A program made the position numbers and the translations under genes. The notes under the pieces were generated by a model. It did not search any database and was not told where the DNA came from. It saw only the letters and a list, made by a program, of their open reading frames with translations. A stretch of 64,000 bases of DNA from Candidatus Omnitrophota bacterium. Its GTDB lineage: Bacteria; CAIJMQ01. Numbering within the stretch: position 1 is the stretch's first letter; each line of letters opens with the position of its first letter. The stretch lies in NCBI GenBank assembly GCA_018812925.1, contig JAHJCU010000004.1, positions 62,001 through 126,000 on the forward strand. Direction: 5' to 3'. Of this stretch, positions 25,856-34,189 are shown in pieces.

Positions 25856-26407
25856 TTATATCTTCACATCGGGAACTTGCCGTTCTGTAGCATATTCTAT
25901 TTCGAAGAAATCAGCTGACTTGAAATGAAATGCAAATGAAACAAGATTGGAAGGAAAAGTCTCTACCGCAGTATTAAGATTACGCACTGTTCCGTTATAA
26001 TATCTGCGCGCCATCTCTATGTCATTTTCGATTCTGATAAGCGTTTTCTGTAAATCAAGAAAATTTTTGTTGGCTTTTAGGTCGGGATACGCCTCAACGA
26101 GCGCAAAAAGATTTTTTATCCCAAAAGAGAATTGATTTTCTAATTCGCTTTTCTCTTTAATATTTGTGGTATTAGCCATTGCCTTAGAACGCAATTGGGT
26201 TATCTGTGCAAATAATCTTTGTTCATATTCTTTATAGCTCTTTACCACTTCCACTATATTCGGAATAAGGTCATGCCGTTTTTTCAACTGCACGTCAATA
26301 TCACTCCACGCTTCTTTTACTAGAAAACGAAGCCGAACTAAGTGGTTGAATATTCCGATTAAAAATACAACCGCAAGAGCAAAAATACCTATAATAATTA
26401 TCTGCAT
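25856..26407 (-). CDS. LemA family protein
   Basis: About 183 residues: an N-terminal TM helix (residues 2-20) followed by a four-helix bundle with the LemA signature VKEAWSDIDVQLKKRHDLIPNIVE and LVEAYPDLKANKNFLDLQ. The ATG at 26407 is used; a GTG directly before it adds one residue. LemA proteins face the periplasm or cytoplasm as membrane-tethered bundles and usually travel with DUF2207 or TPM-domain proteins. The downstream DUF2207 gene starts two bases after the stop, so the two are surely co-transcribed. Confidence 0.92.
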   Translation of the reverse strand: MQIIIIGIFALAVVFLIGIFNHLVRLRFLVKEAWSDIDVQLKKRHDLIPNIVEVVKSYKEYEQRLFAQITQLRSKAMANTTNIKEKSELENQFSFGIKNLFALVEAYPDLKANKNFLDLQKTLIRIENDIEMARRYYNGTVRNLNTAVETFPSNLVSFAFHFKSADFFEIEYATERQVPDVKI

Positions 26408-26506
26408 CACTTTATTAGCATTAACTTTTTATTTCACACAAAAACACTCCTGCAATCTACCCTACAATGCAAGGTCAAATGTCTTCTGCTATTTCAAAAG
26501 AACTAG

Positions 26507-27373
26507 TTATTTCTCTCTCTTTTCCCTAAGCGGCAATACTCCTGCCAATTCGCCTATCACATTAACTAATTCCGCATTTCCTGGAACGACTACTTTTGCA
26601 TTATTTTTTAAGGAAACTTCAACGGCTTCAAGTTTTCTTAAAACTTGCGCATTGCCCACAAAATATTTTTCTGCGGCTTCGTTCACTAATTTTATTGCTT
26701 CGGCTTCACCTGTGGCTTGTAAAATCCGCGCCTGCTTAATACCCTCCGCTTTTTTAATCTCTGCTCTCTTTTCGCCGTCTGCTACGGTTTCTCTGGCTGT
26801 AGCATAATCAACAGCTGCTATCTTTTCATTCTCGGCTTTTACCACTTTATTCATAGTTTCCTGCACATCTTTTGGAGGGTCTATTTCTTTTAATTCCGTT
26901 CTGACAATAGTAATACCCCAGTTTTGAGTTTCATCAAGAAGTGTTTTGTGCAATTCGGAATTTATTTTCCCTCTTTCGCTGTTGGCAGATTTTAGGGTAA
27001 GTGTTCCGATGATATTTCTCAAAGTAGTACGCGCAAGGTTAACTATCTGATATTTATAAAGGTTAACATTATACTGGGAGTTTCTTACATGCTCTTCATC
27101 CGGATTAACTTTAAAATAAACCTGCGCATCCACTCTGGCATTTAGGTTATCGTTGGTAATAATTTCCTGTGGTTCCGCATCAATCATTTGTTCTGTTATA
27201 TTTACCAGATAAATCTTTTCTATGACGGGCATAACCCAGTTGAAGCCCGGGCTTGCAAAACGGTTATATTTACCCAATCTTTCAATTAATCCCCTATGCG
27301 TAGGACGGACTATGCGGATACCGATTAAAAATATAAAAATAACTATACCTATAAAAATTGTCCAACCGTTCAT
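26507..27373 (-). CDS. SPFH/band 7 family protein (slipin/stomatin-like)
   Basis: A 288-residue membrane protein with one N-terminal TM helix (4-22) and a band 7 domain starting VRPTHRGLIERLGKY. A long coiled helix follows (AENEKIAAVDYATARETVADGEKRAE), with the typical KKAEGIKQARILQATGEAEA stretch. Such proteins oligomerise into membrane cages that organise microdomains and can control proteases. No NfeD partner is visible. First gene of the SPFH-LemA-DUF2207 group on the minus strand, divergent from waaF; the 123-base gap should contain both promoters. Confidence 0.93.
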   Translation of the reverse strand: MNGWTIFIGIVIFIFLIGIRIVRPTHRGLIERLGKYNRFASPGFNWVMPVIEKIYLVNITEQMIDAEPQEIITNDNLNARVDAQVYFKVNPDEEHVRNSQYNVNLYKYQIVNLARTTLRNIIGTLTLKSANSERGKINSELHKTLLDETQNWGITIVRTELKEIDPPKDVQETMNKVVKAENEKIAAVDYATARETVADGEKRAEIKKAEGIKQARILQATGEAEAIKLVNEAAEKYFVGNAQVLRKLEAVEVSLKNNAKVVVPGNAELVNVIGELAGVLPLREKREK

Positions 27374-27496
27374 ATGTTACCCTCCTTTTTTAGATTATTA
27401 ATATTTTAATTTATTGCTATTACTGCGTTAACAAATTTATACTTTAACACATAAGAAGTCAACAGGAGACATCTTTTTTGATAGAATAGAAACGTA

Positions 27497-28501
27497 ATGA
27501 AAATTCTCGTCAGAAGCCCTAATTGGATTGGAGATGCTGTTTTATGTTTATCAAGCACTTCATATCTGAAAGAGAAAATGCCGCAAGCTCACATTACCAT
27601 GCTTGCAAAAGATTGGGTTAAGGATGTTTTCTTAAACCATCCCGCAATTGATGAAATCATTTCTCTGAATAAAGCCTCAATTACTTTTATTAAAAAATCA
27701 AAATTTGATATAGGAATTCTTTTTACGAATTCTTTTTCCTCTGCATTTTTATTCTTTCTTGCCGATGTCAAAAAACGCATCGGTTACAAAACTGATTTGA
27801 GAAGTTTATTTTTAACCGACGGCATTCCGGTGCCAAAAAATTTAAACACACTTCACCAAAGAGATTATTATTTTGAACTCGTCAGAAATTTGGTTCATGG
27901 AAATGACGCCGTTAAAAACCCCGTTCTTTATATCAGCGATGAAGAAAATGAAAAAGCAGATAGCGCCTTAAAAGGCTTGGGAATTAACGGGGGCACAAAG
28001 ATAGTTGGTATATTTCCCGGCGCAAGTTACGGTCCCGCAAAAATGTGGGATACAAGGAATTTTAAATTACTTGCAGATAAAATTATAACAACAGACAAAG
28101 CCAAAGTTTTAATTTTTGGCGGCAAGAAAGAAAAAGAATTAGGCGAGATAATTCAAAATGAAGGAAGTAATATCATTAATCTATGCAGTAAAACAACGCT
28201 AAGAGAGACAATGGCTTTAATAAAAAGGTGTGCAGTTTTTATAACAAACGATACAGGACCAATGCACATAGCTTCAGCTTTAAATATTCCGGTAATTGCT
28301 ATCTTCGGTCCTACTAATGCCGAAAGGACTTCCCCGTTAGGCTCTTCAATTGTAATTAAAAAAGAATTTGATTGTTCTCCCTGTAAGCATAGAATCTGTC
28401 CCCTGCCAAATCACAAGTGCATGGAAGAAATAAGCGTTGAAGAAGTTTTGGAAACAGTAAAAAAATGGATTGATGAGCCCCGCAACGTAAAACACCGGTA
28501 A
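27497..28501 (+). CDS. waaF: LPS heptosyltransferase II-like (GT9)
   Basis: A 334-residue GT9 enzyme that would transfer heptose from ADP-heptose to the LPS inner core. Typical motifs: ILVRSPNWIGDAVLCLSS at the N-terminus, GIFPGASYGPAKMWD, and FITNDTGPMHIASALNIPVIAIFGPTNAERTSPLG. The cysteine-rich end CSPCKHRICPLPNHKCM is also typical of WaaF. Its donor could be made with the adenylyltransferase at 18394. TAGAAT at 27482-27487 lies just upstream of the ATG and no Shine-Dalgarno is seen, so the mRNA may be nearly leaderless. I use the symbol for the closest subfamily. Confidence 0.9.
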   Translation: MKILVRSPNWIGDAVLCLSSTSYLKEKMPQAHITMLAKDWVKDVFLNHPAIDEIISLNKASITFIKKSKFDIGILFTNSFSSAFLFFLADVKKRIGYKTDLRSLFLTDGIPVPKNLNTLHQRDYYFELVRNLVHGNDAVKNPVLYISDEENEKADSALKGLGINGGTKIVGIFPGASYGPAKMWDTRNFKLLADKIITTDKAKVLIFGGKKEKELGEIIQNEGSNIINLCSKTTLRETMALIKRCAVFITNDTGPMHIASALNIPVIAIFGPTNAERTSPLGSSIVIKKEFDCSPCKHRICPLPNHKCMEEISVEEVLETVKKWIDEPRNVKHR

Positions 28502-28535
28502 AATCTCTTTGATATTTTCCCGATACTCTGCGGGG

Positions 28536-28565
28536 TAATCAGAACGCAGAAATGCGTTCTGATTA
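28536..28565. repeat. perfect 13-bp hairpin with GAAA loop
   Basis: TAATCAGAACGCA (28536-28548), loop GAAA, TGCGTTCTGATTA (28553-28565). It lies 35 bases after the waaF stop. There is no T-run, but the stem with a GNRA-type loop should be very stable in RNA and could protect the waaF 3-prime end or stop polymerase with Rho. Confidence 0.8.
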
Positions 28566-28570
28566 AACTA

Positions 28571-28599
28571 TAGACCATAGACTAAAGAAAAGATATAAT
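28571..28599 (+). promoter_or_regulatory. murA promoter
   Basis: TAGACC (28571-28576), 17 bases, TATAAT (28594-28599). The start codon at 28623 is 23 bases after the -10. No convincing Shine-Dalgarno is present. Confidence 0.5.
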
Positions 28600-28622
28600 T
28601 ACAAAATAAATCCTCAAGAAAA

Positions 28623-29885
28623 ATGGATAAAATTATAATTGACGGTCCCTGTCCGTTAAAAGGAAAAGTAAAAGTATCGGGTGCCAAAAACTCCACTCTT
28701 CCTATAATGGCGGCGTGTCTTCTTTCCCCCTCTAAATTCGTGCTGAGGAATATCCCGTCGGTAGTCGATGCACACACAATGATAAAACTGTTATCTGCTC
28801 TTGGCGCAAAAACAGAATGGTTAAGCAAGGATGCCATATCTATAGATTCAACCAATGTAAATAAATGGAAAGCTCCTTATCAGATAGTCAGTAAAATGAG
28901 AGCATCTATCTGTGTTTTAGGTCCGCTTATGGCAAGGTTCAAGAAAGCGGAGGTATCATATCCCGGCGGATGTGTCATAGGAACAAGGCCCATCGACCTG
29001 CACTTGAAAGGATTAACAAAATTGGGTGCCAAGATAGAACTTAAAGATGGTTATGTGGTAGCAAAAGCTAAAAAATTAAACGGAGCATCAATATATCTGG
29101 CGGGTGTTTACGGTTCAACCGTTCTTGGGACAGCAAACATATTAATGGCGTCAACATTGGCAAAGGGCGAAACGATAATAGAAGGCGCTGCCTGTGAACC
29201 AGAAGTTGTGGACTTAGGAACTTTTCTTATTAAAATGGGAGCAAAGATAAAAGGATTAGGAAGCCCGACGATAACTGTAACAGGCGTAAAAAAACTTCAT
29301 GGAGCAGAACACACAATTATAAGCGACCGTATAGAAGCAGGCACATATCTAATCGGCGGAATCATATCCCGAGGCGAAGTCGAAGTTGAAGACATAAATC
29401 CTAAATTTCTGACAGTTTTCATAGATAAACTAATTGAATGCGGAGTTGAAGTCAAACAAACGGCTAACAGTATTAAAGTAAAAGCTAAAAAGAATTTAAA
29501 ACCGATAGAAATTACTACTCTTCCCTACCCCGGATTTCCGACCGACCTGCAGGCGCAGATGACAGCTTTTCTTACTACAATAGAGGGTATATCATTCATC
29601 CATGAAAAAATATATCCCGATAGATTTATGCACATTGCAGAACTTCTGCGTATGGGGGCGCGAATAATGAAACAAGATTCGGCAACAATAATCCAAGGAG
29701 GAAAGTTAAAAGGCGCGCCCGTAATGGCGTCGGACTTAAGAGCTTCTGCCGCTTTGGTTCTGGCAGGACTGGCAGCAGAAGGCAGGACAGAAGTAAACAG
29801 AGTCTATCATATAGACAGAGGTTACCCGAAAATTGATGAAAAATTAGCTTCGTTAGGCGCAAAAATTAGAAGAGTGAAAGCATGA
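28623..29885 (+). CDS. murA: UDP-N-acetylglucosamine 1-carboxyvinyltransferase
   Basis: First committed step of peptidoglycan synthesis: transfers enolpyruvate from PEP to UDP-GlcNAc. At 420 residues it is the normal size. K22-N23 in SGAKNSTLP and the catalytic cysteine C117 in PGGCVIGTRP are both present, so the protein should be fosfomycin-sensitive in the usual way (inference from Cys). DRIEAGTY and PGFPTDLQAQM motifs are also seen. Its last four bases overlap the start of hisD (ATGA). Confidence 0.97.
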   Translation: MDKIIIDGPCPLKGKVKVSGAKNSTLPIMAACLLSPSKFVLRNIPSVVDAHTMIKLLSALGAKTEWLSKDAISIDSTNVNKWKAPYQIVSKMRASICVLGPLMARFKKAEVSYPGGCVIGTRPIDLHLKGLTKLGAKIELKDGYVVAKAKKLNGASIYLAGVYGSTVLGTANILMASTLAKGETIIEGAACEPEVVDLGTFLIKMGAKIKGLGSPTITVTGVKKLHGAEHTIISDRIEAGTYLIGGIISRGEVEVEDINPKFLTVFIDKLIECGVEVKQTANSIKVKAKKNLKPIEITTLPYPGFPTDLQAQMTAFLTTIEGISFIHEKIYPDRFMHIAELLRMGARIMKQDSATIIQGGKLKGAPVMASDLRASAALVLAGLAAEGRTEVNRVYHIDRGYPKIDEKLASLGAKIRRVKA

Positions 29886-31171
29886 TAGCGATAAAAGAGA
29901 GTAAAAGATTAAAAACACCTTTTGTAAATGCCGACGTAGAAAAAACGGTAAAAGAAATTATTAATCGGGTAAAAATGGAAAAAGATAATGCTATTGATAT
30001 ATTTACTATAAAGTATGACCTTGGTGAAGAGACAAAGATAGATGTACAGACTCTGCGCGAAATAAAAGTTCCAGAAAAAGAAATAGAAGACGCAGAAAAG
30101 AAAGTAGACAAAGATTTTATAATTGCAATTAAAAAAGCTAAAGAGAGAATAGAAAACTTTCACCGAATACAAAAAGAAAAATTTAAAGATTGGAAAAAAG
30201 AAGAAGATGGTATTTTAACAGGCGAAATCTTTAAACCTTTACAAAAGGTGGGGATATATGTTCCTGCAGGAAAAGCTCCTTTATCATCTTCACTGCTTAT
30301 GGCAGCAATTCCCGCTCAAATAGCAGGTGTAGAAAAAATAGTTATAGCAACTCCTCCTCAAAAAGATGATACTATTAGTATTCATATACTTGCAACCGCC
30401 AGTCTGTTAGGTTTAAAAGAAATATATAAGGTTGGAGGAGCTCAAGCAATAGCTGCGCTTGCCTATGGCACAGAAACTATCCCTAAAGTTGATAAAATAG
30501 TCGGTCCCGGAAATATTTATGTAACATTAGCAAAAAAACTACTTTATGGAGAGGTGGGAATTGATATATTAGCAGGTCCGTCGGAGGTAACAATTATCGC
30601 AGACGATACCGCAGAAGCAGAATTCATTGCATACGACCTTCTGTCCCAAACCGAACACGGTCCGCATTCGCCCGCTATATTGTTATCGCCATCCGAAAAA
30701 TTATGCAAAGAAGTAGAGAAGAAAATCAAAGCTCTTCTTGCAGATTGCGATGAAAATACACGAAAATCATGGGATAACAACGGTGGTATTTATAAAACGA
30801 ACAACTTAGAAGAAGCTTTCACAAAAGTTAACGAATCAGCACCCGAACATCTTATACTTGCGATTGAAAACCCTCACGCCTTTTTAGATAAAATAAAAAG
30901 CGCAGGCACGGTATTTTTAGGAAACTATTCACCTGTAACATTAGGAGATTATATCGCAGGACCTAATCATATTATACCCACATCACAAACCGGCAGATGG
31001 GATTCGCCTTTAGGCGTAAAAGATTTCCTTAAATGCATCAATATAATCAGCGCAGAAAAATCTTCACTACAAAAATTAGAACCATTTTTAAAATCATTAA
31101 CCGACGCAGAAAAACTCAATAACCATTCTAAAGCAGTAGAAATAAGAAATGAAAGGAGACAGTATGAATAA
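29882..31171 (+). CDS. hisD: histidinol dehydrogenase
   Basis: Zn-dependent NAD enzyme oxidising L-histidinol to L-histidine. The 429-residue protein shows YVPAGKAPLSSSLLMAAIPA, KVGGAQAIAALAYGT, GPGNIYVTLAKK, GPSEVTIIADD, SQTEHGPHSP and GPNHIIPTS, with the catalytic EH pair and zinc ligands in place. It overlaps murA by four bases, so translation is coupled to a cell-wall gene. No other histidine genes are in the window. A paralogue acting on another alcohol cannot be excluded, but the motifs are those of true HisD. Confidence 0.95.
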   Translation: MIAIKESKRLKTPFVNADVEKTVKEIINRVKMEKDNAIDIFTIKYDLGEETKIDVQTLREIKVPEKEIEDAEKKVDKDFIIAIKKAKERIENFHRIQKEKFKDWKKEEDGILTGEIFKPLQKVGIYVPAGKAPLSSSLLMAAIPAQIAGVEKIVIATPPQKDDTISIHILATASLLGLKEIYKVGGAQAIAALAYGTETIPKVDKIVGPGNIYVTLAKKLLYGEVGIDILAGPSEVTIIADDTAEAEFIAYDLLSQTEHGPHSPAILLSPSEKLCKEVEKKIKALLADCDENTRKSWDNNGGIYKTNNLEEAFTKVNESAPEHLILAIENPHAFLDKIKSAGTVFLGNYSPVTLGDYIAGPNHIIPTSQTGRWDSPLGVKDFLKCINIISAEKSSLQKLEPFLKSLTDAEKLNNHSKAVEIRNERRQYE

Positions 31172-31853
31172 CATAGTAAAAAGTGTGGTATTTTTGCTCG
31201 TTGTAACTTTTCTTTTAGTACCAGCGAAAGGATTTGCTCAGACAAGAGGTGAACTTACAGCGCGCATTGAAAGAGCACAAGAATATCTTGGAGACATTAT
31301 GGAAGCTCCTGATACTTCCATTCCACAATCAATCATGGAAAACTGTCACGGAATAATAATTCTGCGTCAATATAAAGCAGGATTTATTTTTGGAGTAAAG
31401 GGAGGACAGGGAATAGTTCTTGTTAAAGACGAAACTACAAATGAGTGGAGTCCTCCGGCATTTGTAAAAACAGGCGAAGGCAGTTTTGGTCTGCAGATCG
31501 GCGGACAATCGGTTGACTCTATATTTTTAATTATGAACAAAGACGGGATGGAAATGTTAAACAAAACTAAATTTAAGATTGGGTTGGATGCTTCTGCCGC
31601 AATAGGACCTATAGGAAGAGACGCAGAAGCCAAAGTGGGCCCCGGGACAGCCATACTTGTATATTCAAGAGCCAAAGGGTTATATGCAGGAGCATCATTT
31701 GAAGGGGGACTTCTTTTAAATGATGACACTGCCAACAGAAAGTTTTACGATGTAAAAGACATTACTATTCAGGATATTCTGTTTGACAATAAAGTAAACA
31801 TGCCGGAGGAAGCAAAACCTTTAATTAATTTATTGAATGATTATATCAACTAA
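31164..31853 (+). CDS. secreted SYLF (Ysc84-type) lipid-binding protein
   Basis: Starts at the ATG at 31164 with AAAGGAGA six bases upstream, overlapping the hisD end by eight bases. A cleaved signal peptide covers about residues 1-26 (ending GFAQ). The mature part has the SYLF-domain features: MENCHGIIILRQYKAGFIFGVKGGQGI, a WSPPAF segment, GEGSFGLQIGGQSVD, and VGPGTAILVYSRAKGLYAGASFEGG. SYLF domains bind phospholipids in eukaryotic proteins and occur in many bacterial periplasmic proteins of unknown role. Operon position after hisD is probably incidental. Confidence 0.88.
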   Translation: MNNIVKSVVFLLVVTFLLVPAKGFAQTRGELTARIERAQEYLGDIMEAPDTSIPQSIMENCHGIIILRQYKAGFIFGVKGGQGIVLVKDETTNEWSPPAFVKTGEGSFGLQIGGQSVDSIFLIMNKDGMEMLNKTKFKIGLDASAAIGPIGRDAEAKVGPGTAILVYSRAKGLYAGASFEGGLLLNDDTANRKFYDVKDITIQDILFDNKVNMPEEAKPLINLLNDYIN

Positions 31854-31895
31854 GCCAAATAAACCAGAATATTAAAATTTTTTAAGGGAAAACTG

Positions 31896-32168
31896 ATGAT
31901 TGAAAAAAGTGAGCTTGTTTTATTTTTACTTAGTTTAGGTGTTTTGTTTTTCCTTATTGGAAATACATCACGGTTTAAAAAAATCCCCTCATCAAATATT
32001 CTAATTGCGGGGTTCCTTGTATTTTTTACGGGATGGGTTTTTACAATTCTTGAGGGTTTTTTCTGGGGAACATTTCTCAATATCATAGAGCATATTTGTT
32101 ATATAGCAGGGCTCGTATTAGTAGCTGTCTGGTGCTGGAAAATGTTCGGCAGGAAGGAGATTAGATAG
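31896..32168 (+). CDS. small three-helix membrane protein
   Basis: A 90-residue protein with three predicted TM segments (about 7-22, 34-54, 63-83) and short basic loops. AAGGGA precedes the ATG. Its stop codon shares one base with the GTG of the HD-GYP protein, so the two are translationally coupled. Its hydrophobic layout (AG-x-L...W/E...F-W) is reminiscent of the N-terminal membrane module of the downstream protein, so it may be an accessory sensor subunit. I do not recognise a named family. Confidence 0.65.
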   Translation: MIEKSELVLFLLSLGVLFFLIGNTSRFKKIPSSNILIAGFLVFFTGWVFTILEGFFWGTFLNIIEHICYIAGLVLVAVWCWKMFGRKEIR

Positions 32169-34156
32169 TGGAGCATACAGTAATAAGTTCTCTTGACACT
32201 ATTTCTTTACTTATAATCCTCATAATATTTGCAATATTTGCATGTGGATGGAAACGCTCTATACACTCCGGAGTCAAGTTTTTCTTTGCAGGAGTTCTCT
32301 CCCTAATGTTTATTTATACCTCCTGTAATATCTTTGAATGGACCGGAGAAAATAACGCCTTTGACATCTACGGAGACCTTGTCGGGATATTAATACCAAT
32401 GACCTGGGGGTTCCTTTTTTACGCGCTCCTGCAGCAATTAACAGAACAAGAATTAAAAAATAGTGACGCAAAATTTCAGGAATTGTTTGATGAAGCACCA
32501 ATAGGTTACTACGAACTGAATATAGAAGGACGAATAACAAGAGTTAATCGCACGGAACTGGAAATGCTCGGCTATACTTTTAAGGAAATGTGGAGACATT
32601 ACGTGTGGGATTTTATTGAGGAAAGTGAAACGTCGCATCAAACATTCACGGACAAAATTAAAGGAATTTTGCCGCCTGACCCCTCCACAGAATACACCTA
32701 TCGATGTAAAGACGGAACATTAATACCTGTTCTGGTTAAGGACAAAATTCTAAAAGATGATATAGGGCAGATTATAGGTATTCGTTCAACTATTCAGAAT
32801 ATTACCGACCATAAAAAAGTTATAGAAAAACTAAAAGAGAACGAAGAATTCAGCATGGCCTTGTTCGAATATAACCCTATAGAAACCATAGTTGTTAATA
32901 CAAAAGGCGAAATAATCAATTTTAATTTACCAAAGAGAAAATCCGGAGACAGATTACCCAATGTCCGAGACATAATGTATAAAGATTATGCAAAGAAGCA
33001 TGAACTCGACATGTATACTGAATTGATGCAGTGTATTAGTTCGGGAAAAACAAAAACCTTTCCTGACCAGAAATATAAAGGCAAAATTTTGTCAATAACC
33101 ATAGCGCCATTCCCAAAAGGAGCCATAATAACATCGCAAGATATTACGGAACGCAAATTTGTAGAAGAAGCGTTAAAAGTAAGCGAAGAGCGATACAGGG
33201 AATTATGGAATAATGCGCCTGTCGCCTATCATGTACTTAATGCAAAAGGAATTATTATAAGCGTGAATCATACTGAAGCAAAAATGTTCGGATATGAACC
33301 CGACCAAATGATAGGCAAATCTATTTTTGAATTTATTCTGCCCCAACAGCAAGTTGAGGCAAAAAAAAGATTTCTGAAAAAGATGCGCGGCAAACATTTG
33401 GAAAACGCAGAAGACAGAATATATGTAGCAAAAGATGGTAGAAAAATCCATGTTACTATTGATGACATATTTGAATATGATAATAAAGGCAAGATTATAG
33501 GAGTTAGGACCACACTGATTGATATAACCGACCGCAAGAAAGCTGAAGAAGAACGCGAACAAAATTTCCAGCAAATAAAAAGAGCTTTTGAAGAAACGAT
33601 AACTGCTTTAGCATCTGCAGGTGAAATAAGGGATTTGTATACTGCAGGACATCAAAAAAGAGTAACAGAGCTTGCCTGTGCCATAGCTAAAGAAATGAAC
33701 CTTCCCAATAGCCAAATTGATTCAATACGAATGGCAGGGCTCGTTCATGACATAGGCAAAATAGCAATTCCCGCCGAAATTCTAGGCAAACCGGCAAAGT
33801 TATCTGAAATGGAAATGGATTTGGTAAAAACTCATTCCAAAGCAGGATATGATATATTAAAAACCGTAGAGTTTCCTTGGCCTTTAGCAAAAATAGTTCT
33901 TCAACACCATGAAAGAATAGACGGTTCAGGTTACCCGGAAGGATTAAAAGGAAACGAGATACTTCTGGAGGCACGAATTTTAAGTATAGCCGATGTTGTT
34001 GAGGCAATGGCAACTTACAGACCCTATCATGAAACATTCGGTATAGATATAGCATTAGAAGAAATTTTAAAAAACAAAGGGAAGTTATACGACCCTCAAG
34101 TAGTAGATATTTGCGTAAAACTGTTCAAAGAAAAAAGATTTAAACTTAAAGATTAA
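32168..34156 (+). CDS. membrane PAS-PAS-HD-GYP signalling protein (putative c-di-GMP phosphodiesterase)
   Basis: 662 residues starting at GTG. Three N-terminal TM helices (about 12-95) are followed by PAS domains (about 100-225 and 335-460) separated by a third PAS-like region (230-330). An HD-GYP output domain lies at about 485-655, with MAGLVHDIGKIAIP, HHERIDGSGYPEGL and LSIADVVEAMATYRPY. The HD and GYP motifs needed for metal binding and c-di-GMP hydrolysis are intact. PAS domains suggest sensing of redox, light or small ligands. The coupled 90-residue membrane protein may form part of the sensor. The GGDEF protein at 42061 could make the same second messenger. Confidence 0.9.
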   Translation: MEHTVISSLDTISLLIILIIFAIFACGWKRSIHSGVKFFFAGVLSLMFIYTSCNIFEWTGENNAFDIYGDLVGILIPMTWGFLFYALLQQLTEQELKNSDAKFQELFDEAPIGYYELNIEGRITRVNRTELEMLGYTFKEMWRHYVWDFIEESETSHQTFTDKIKGILPPDPSTEYTYRCKDGTLIPVLVKDKILKDDIGQIIGIRSTIQNITDHKKVIEKLKENEEFSMALFEYNPIETIVVNTKGEIINFNLPKRKSGDRLPNVRDIMYKDYAKKHELDMYTELMQCISSGKTKTFPDQKYKGKILSITIAPFPKGAIITSQDITERKFVEEALKVSEERYRELWNNAPVAYHVLNAKGIIISVNHTEAKMFGYEPDQMIGKSIFEFILPQQQVEAKKRFLKKMRGKHLENAEDRIYVAKDGRKIHVTIDDIFEYDNKGKIIGVRTTLIDITDRKKAEEEREQNFQQIKRAFEETITALASAGEIRDLYTAGHQKRVTELACAIAKEMNLPNSQIDSIRMAGLVHDIGKIAIPAEILGKPAKLSEMEMDLVKTHSKAGYDILKTVEFPWPLAKIVLQHHERIDGSGYPEGLKGNEILLEARILSIADVVEAMATYRPYHETFGIDIALEEILKNKGKLYDPQVVDICVKLFKEKRFKLKD

Positions 34157-34189
34157 AATCTCTCAAAAATATGTATAAGGAACGCGAAA

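Noticed and set aside
28331-28343. CCCCGTTAG inside waaF as another repeat copy
   Set aside because: It encodes the conserved RTSPLG motif of the family, so the match is explained by coding constraint; no inverted partner nearby.
33203-33574. Long open frame on the minus strand inside the HD-GYP gene
   Set aside because: It is antisense to a well-conserved protein, has no ribosome site or family resemblance, and is explained by codon composition.
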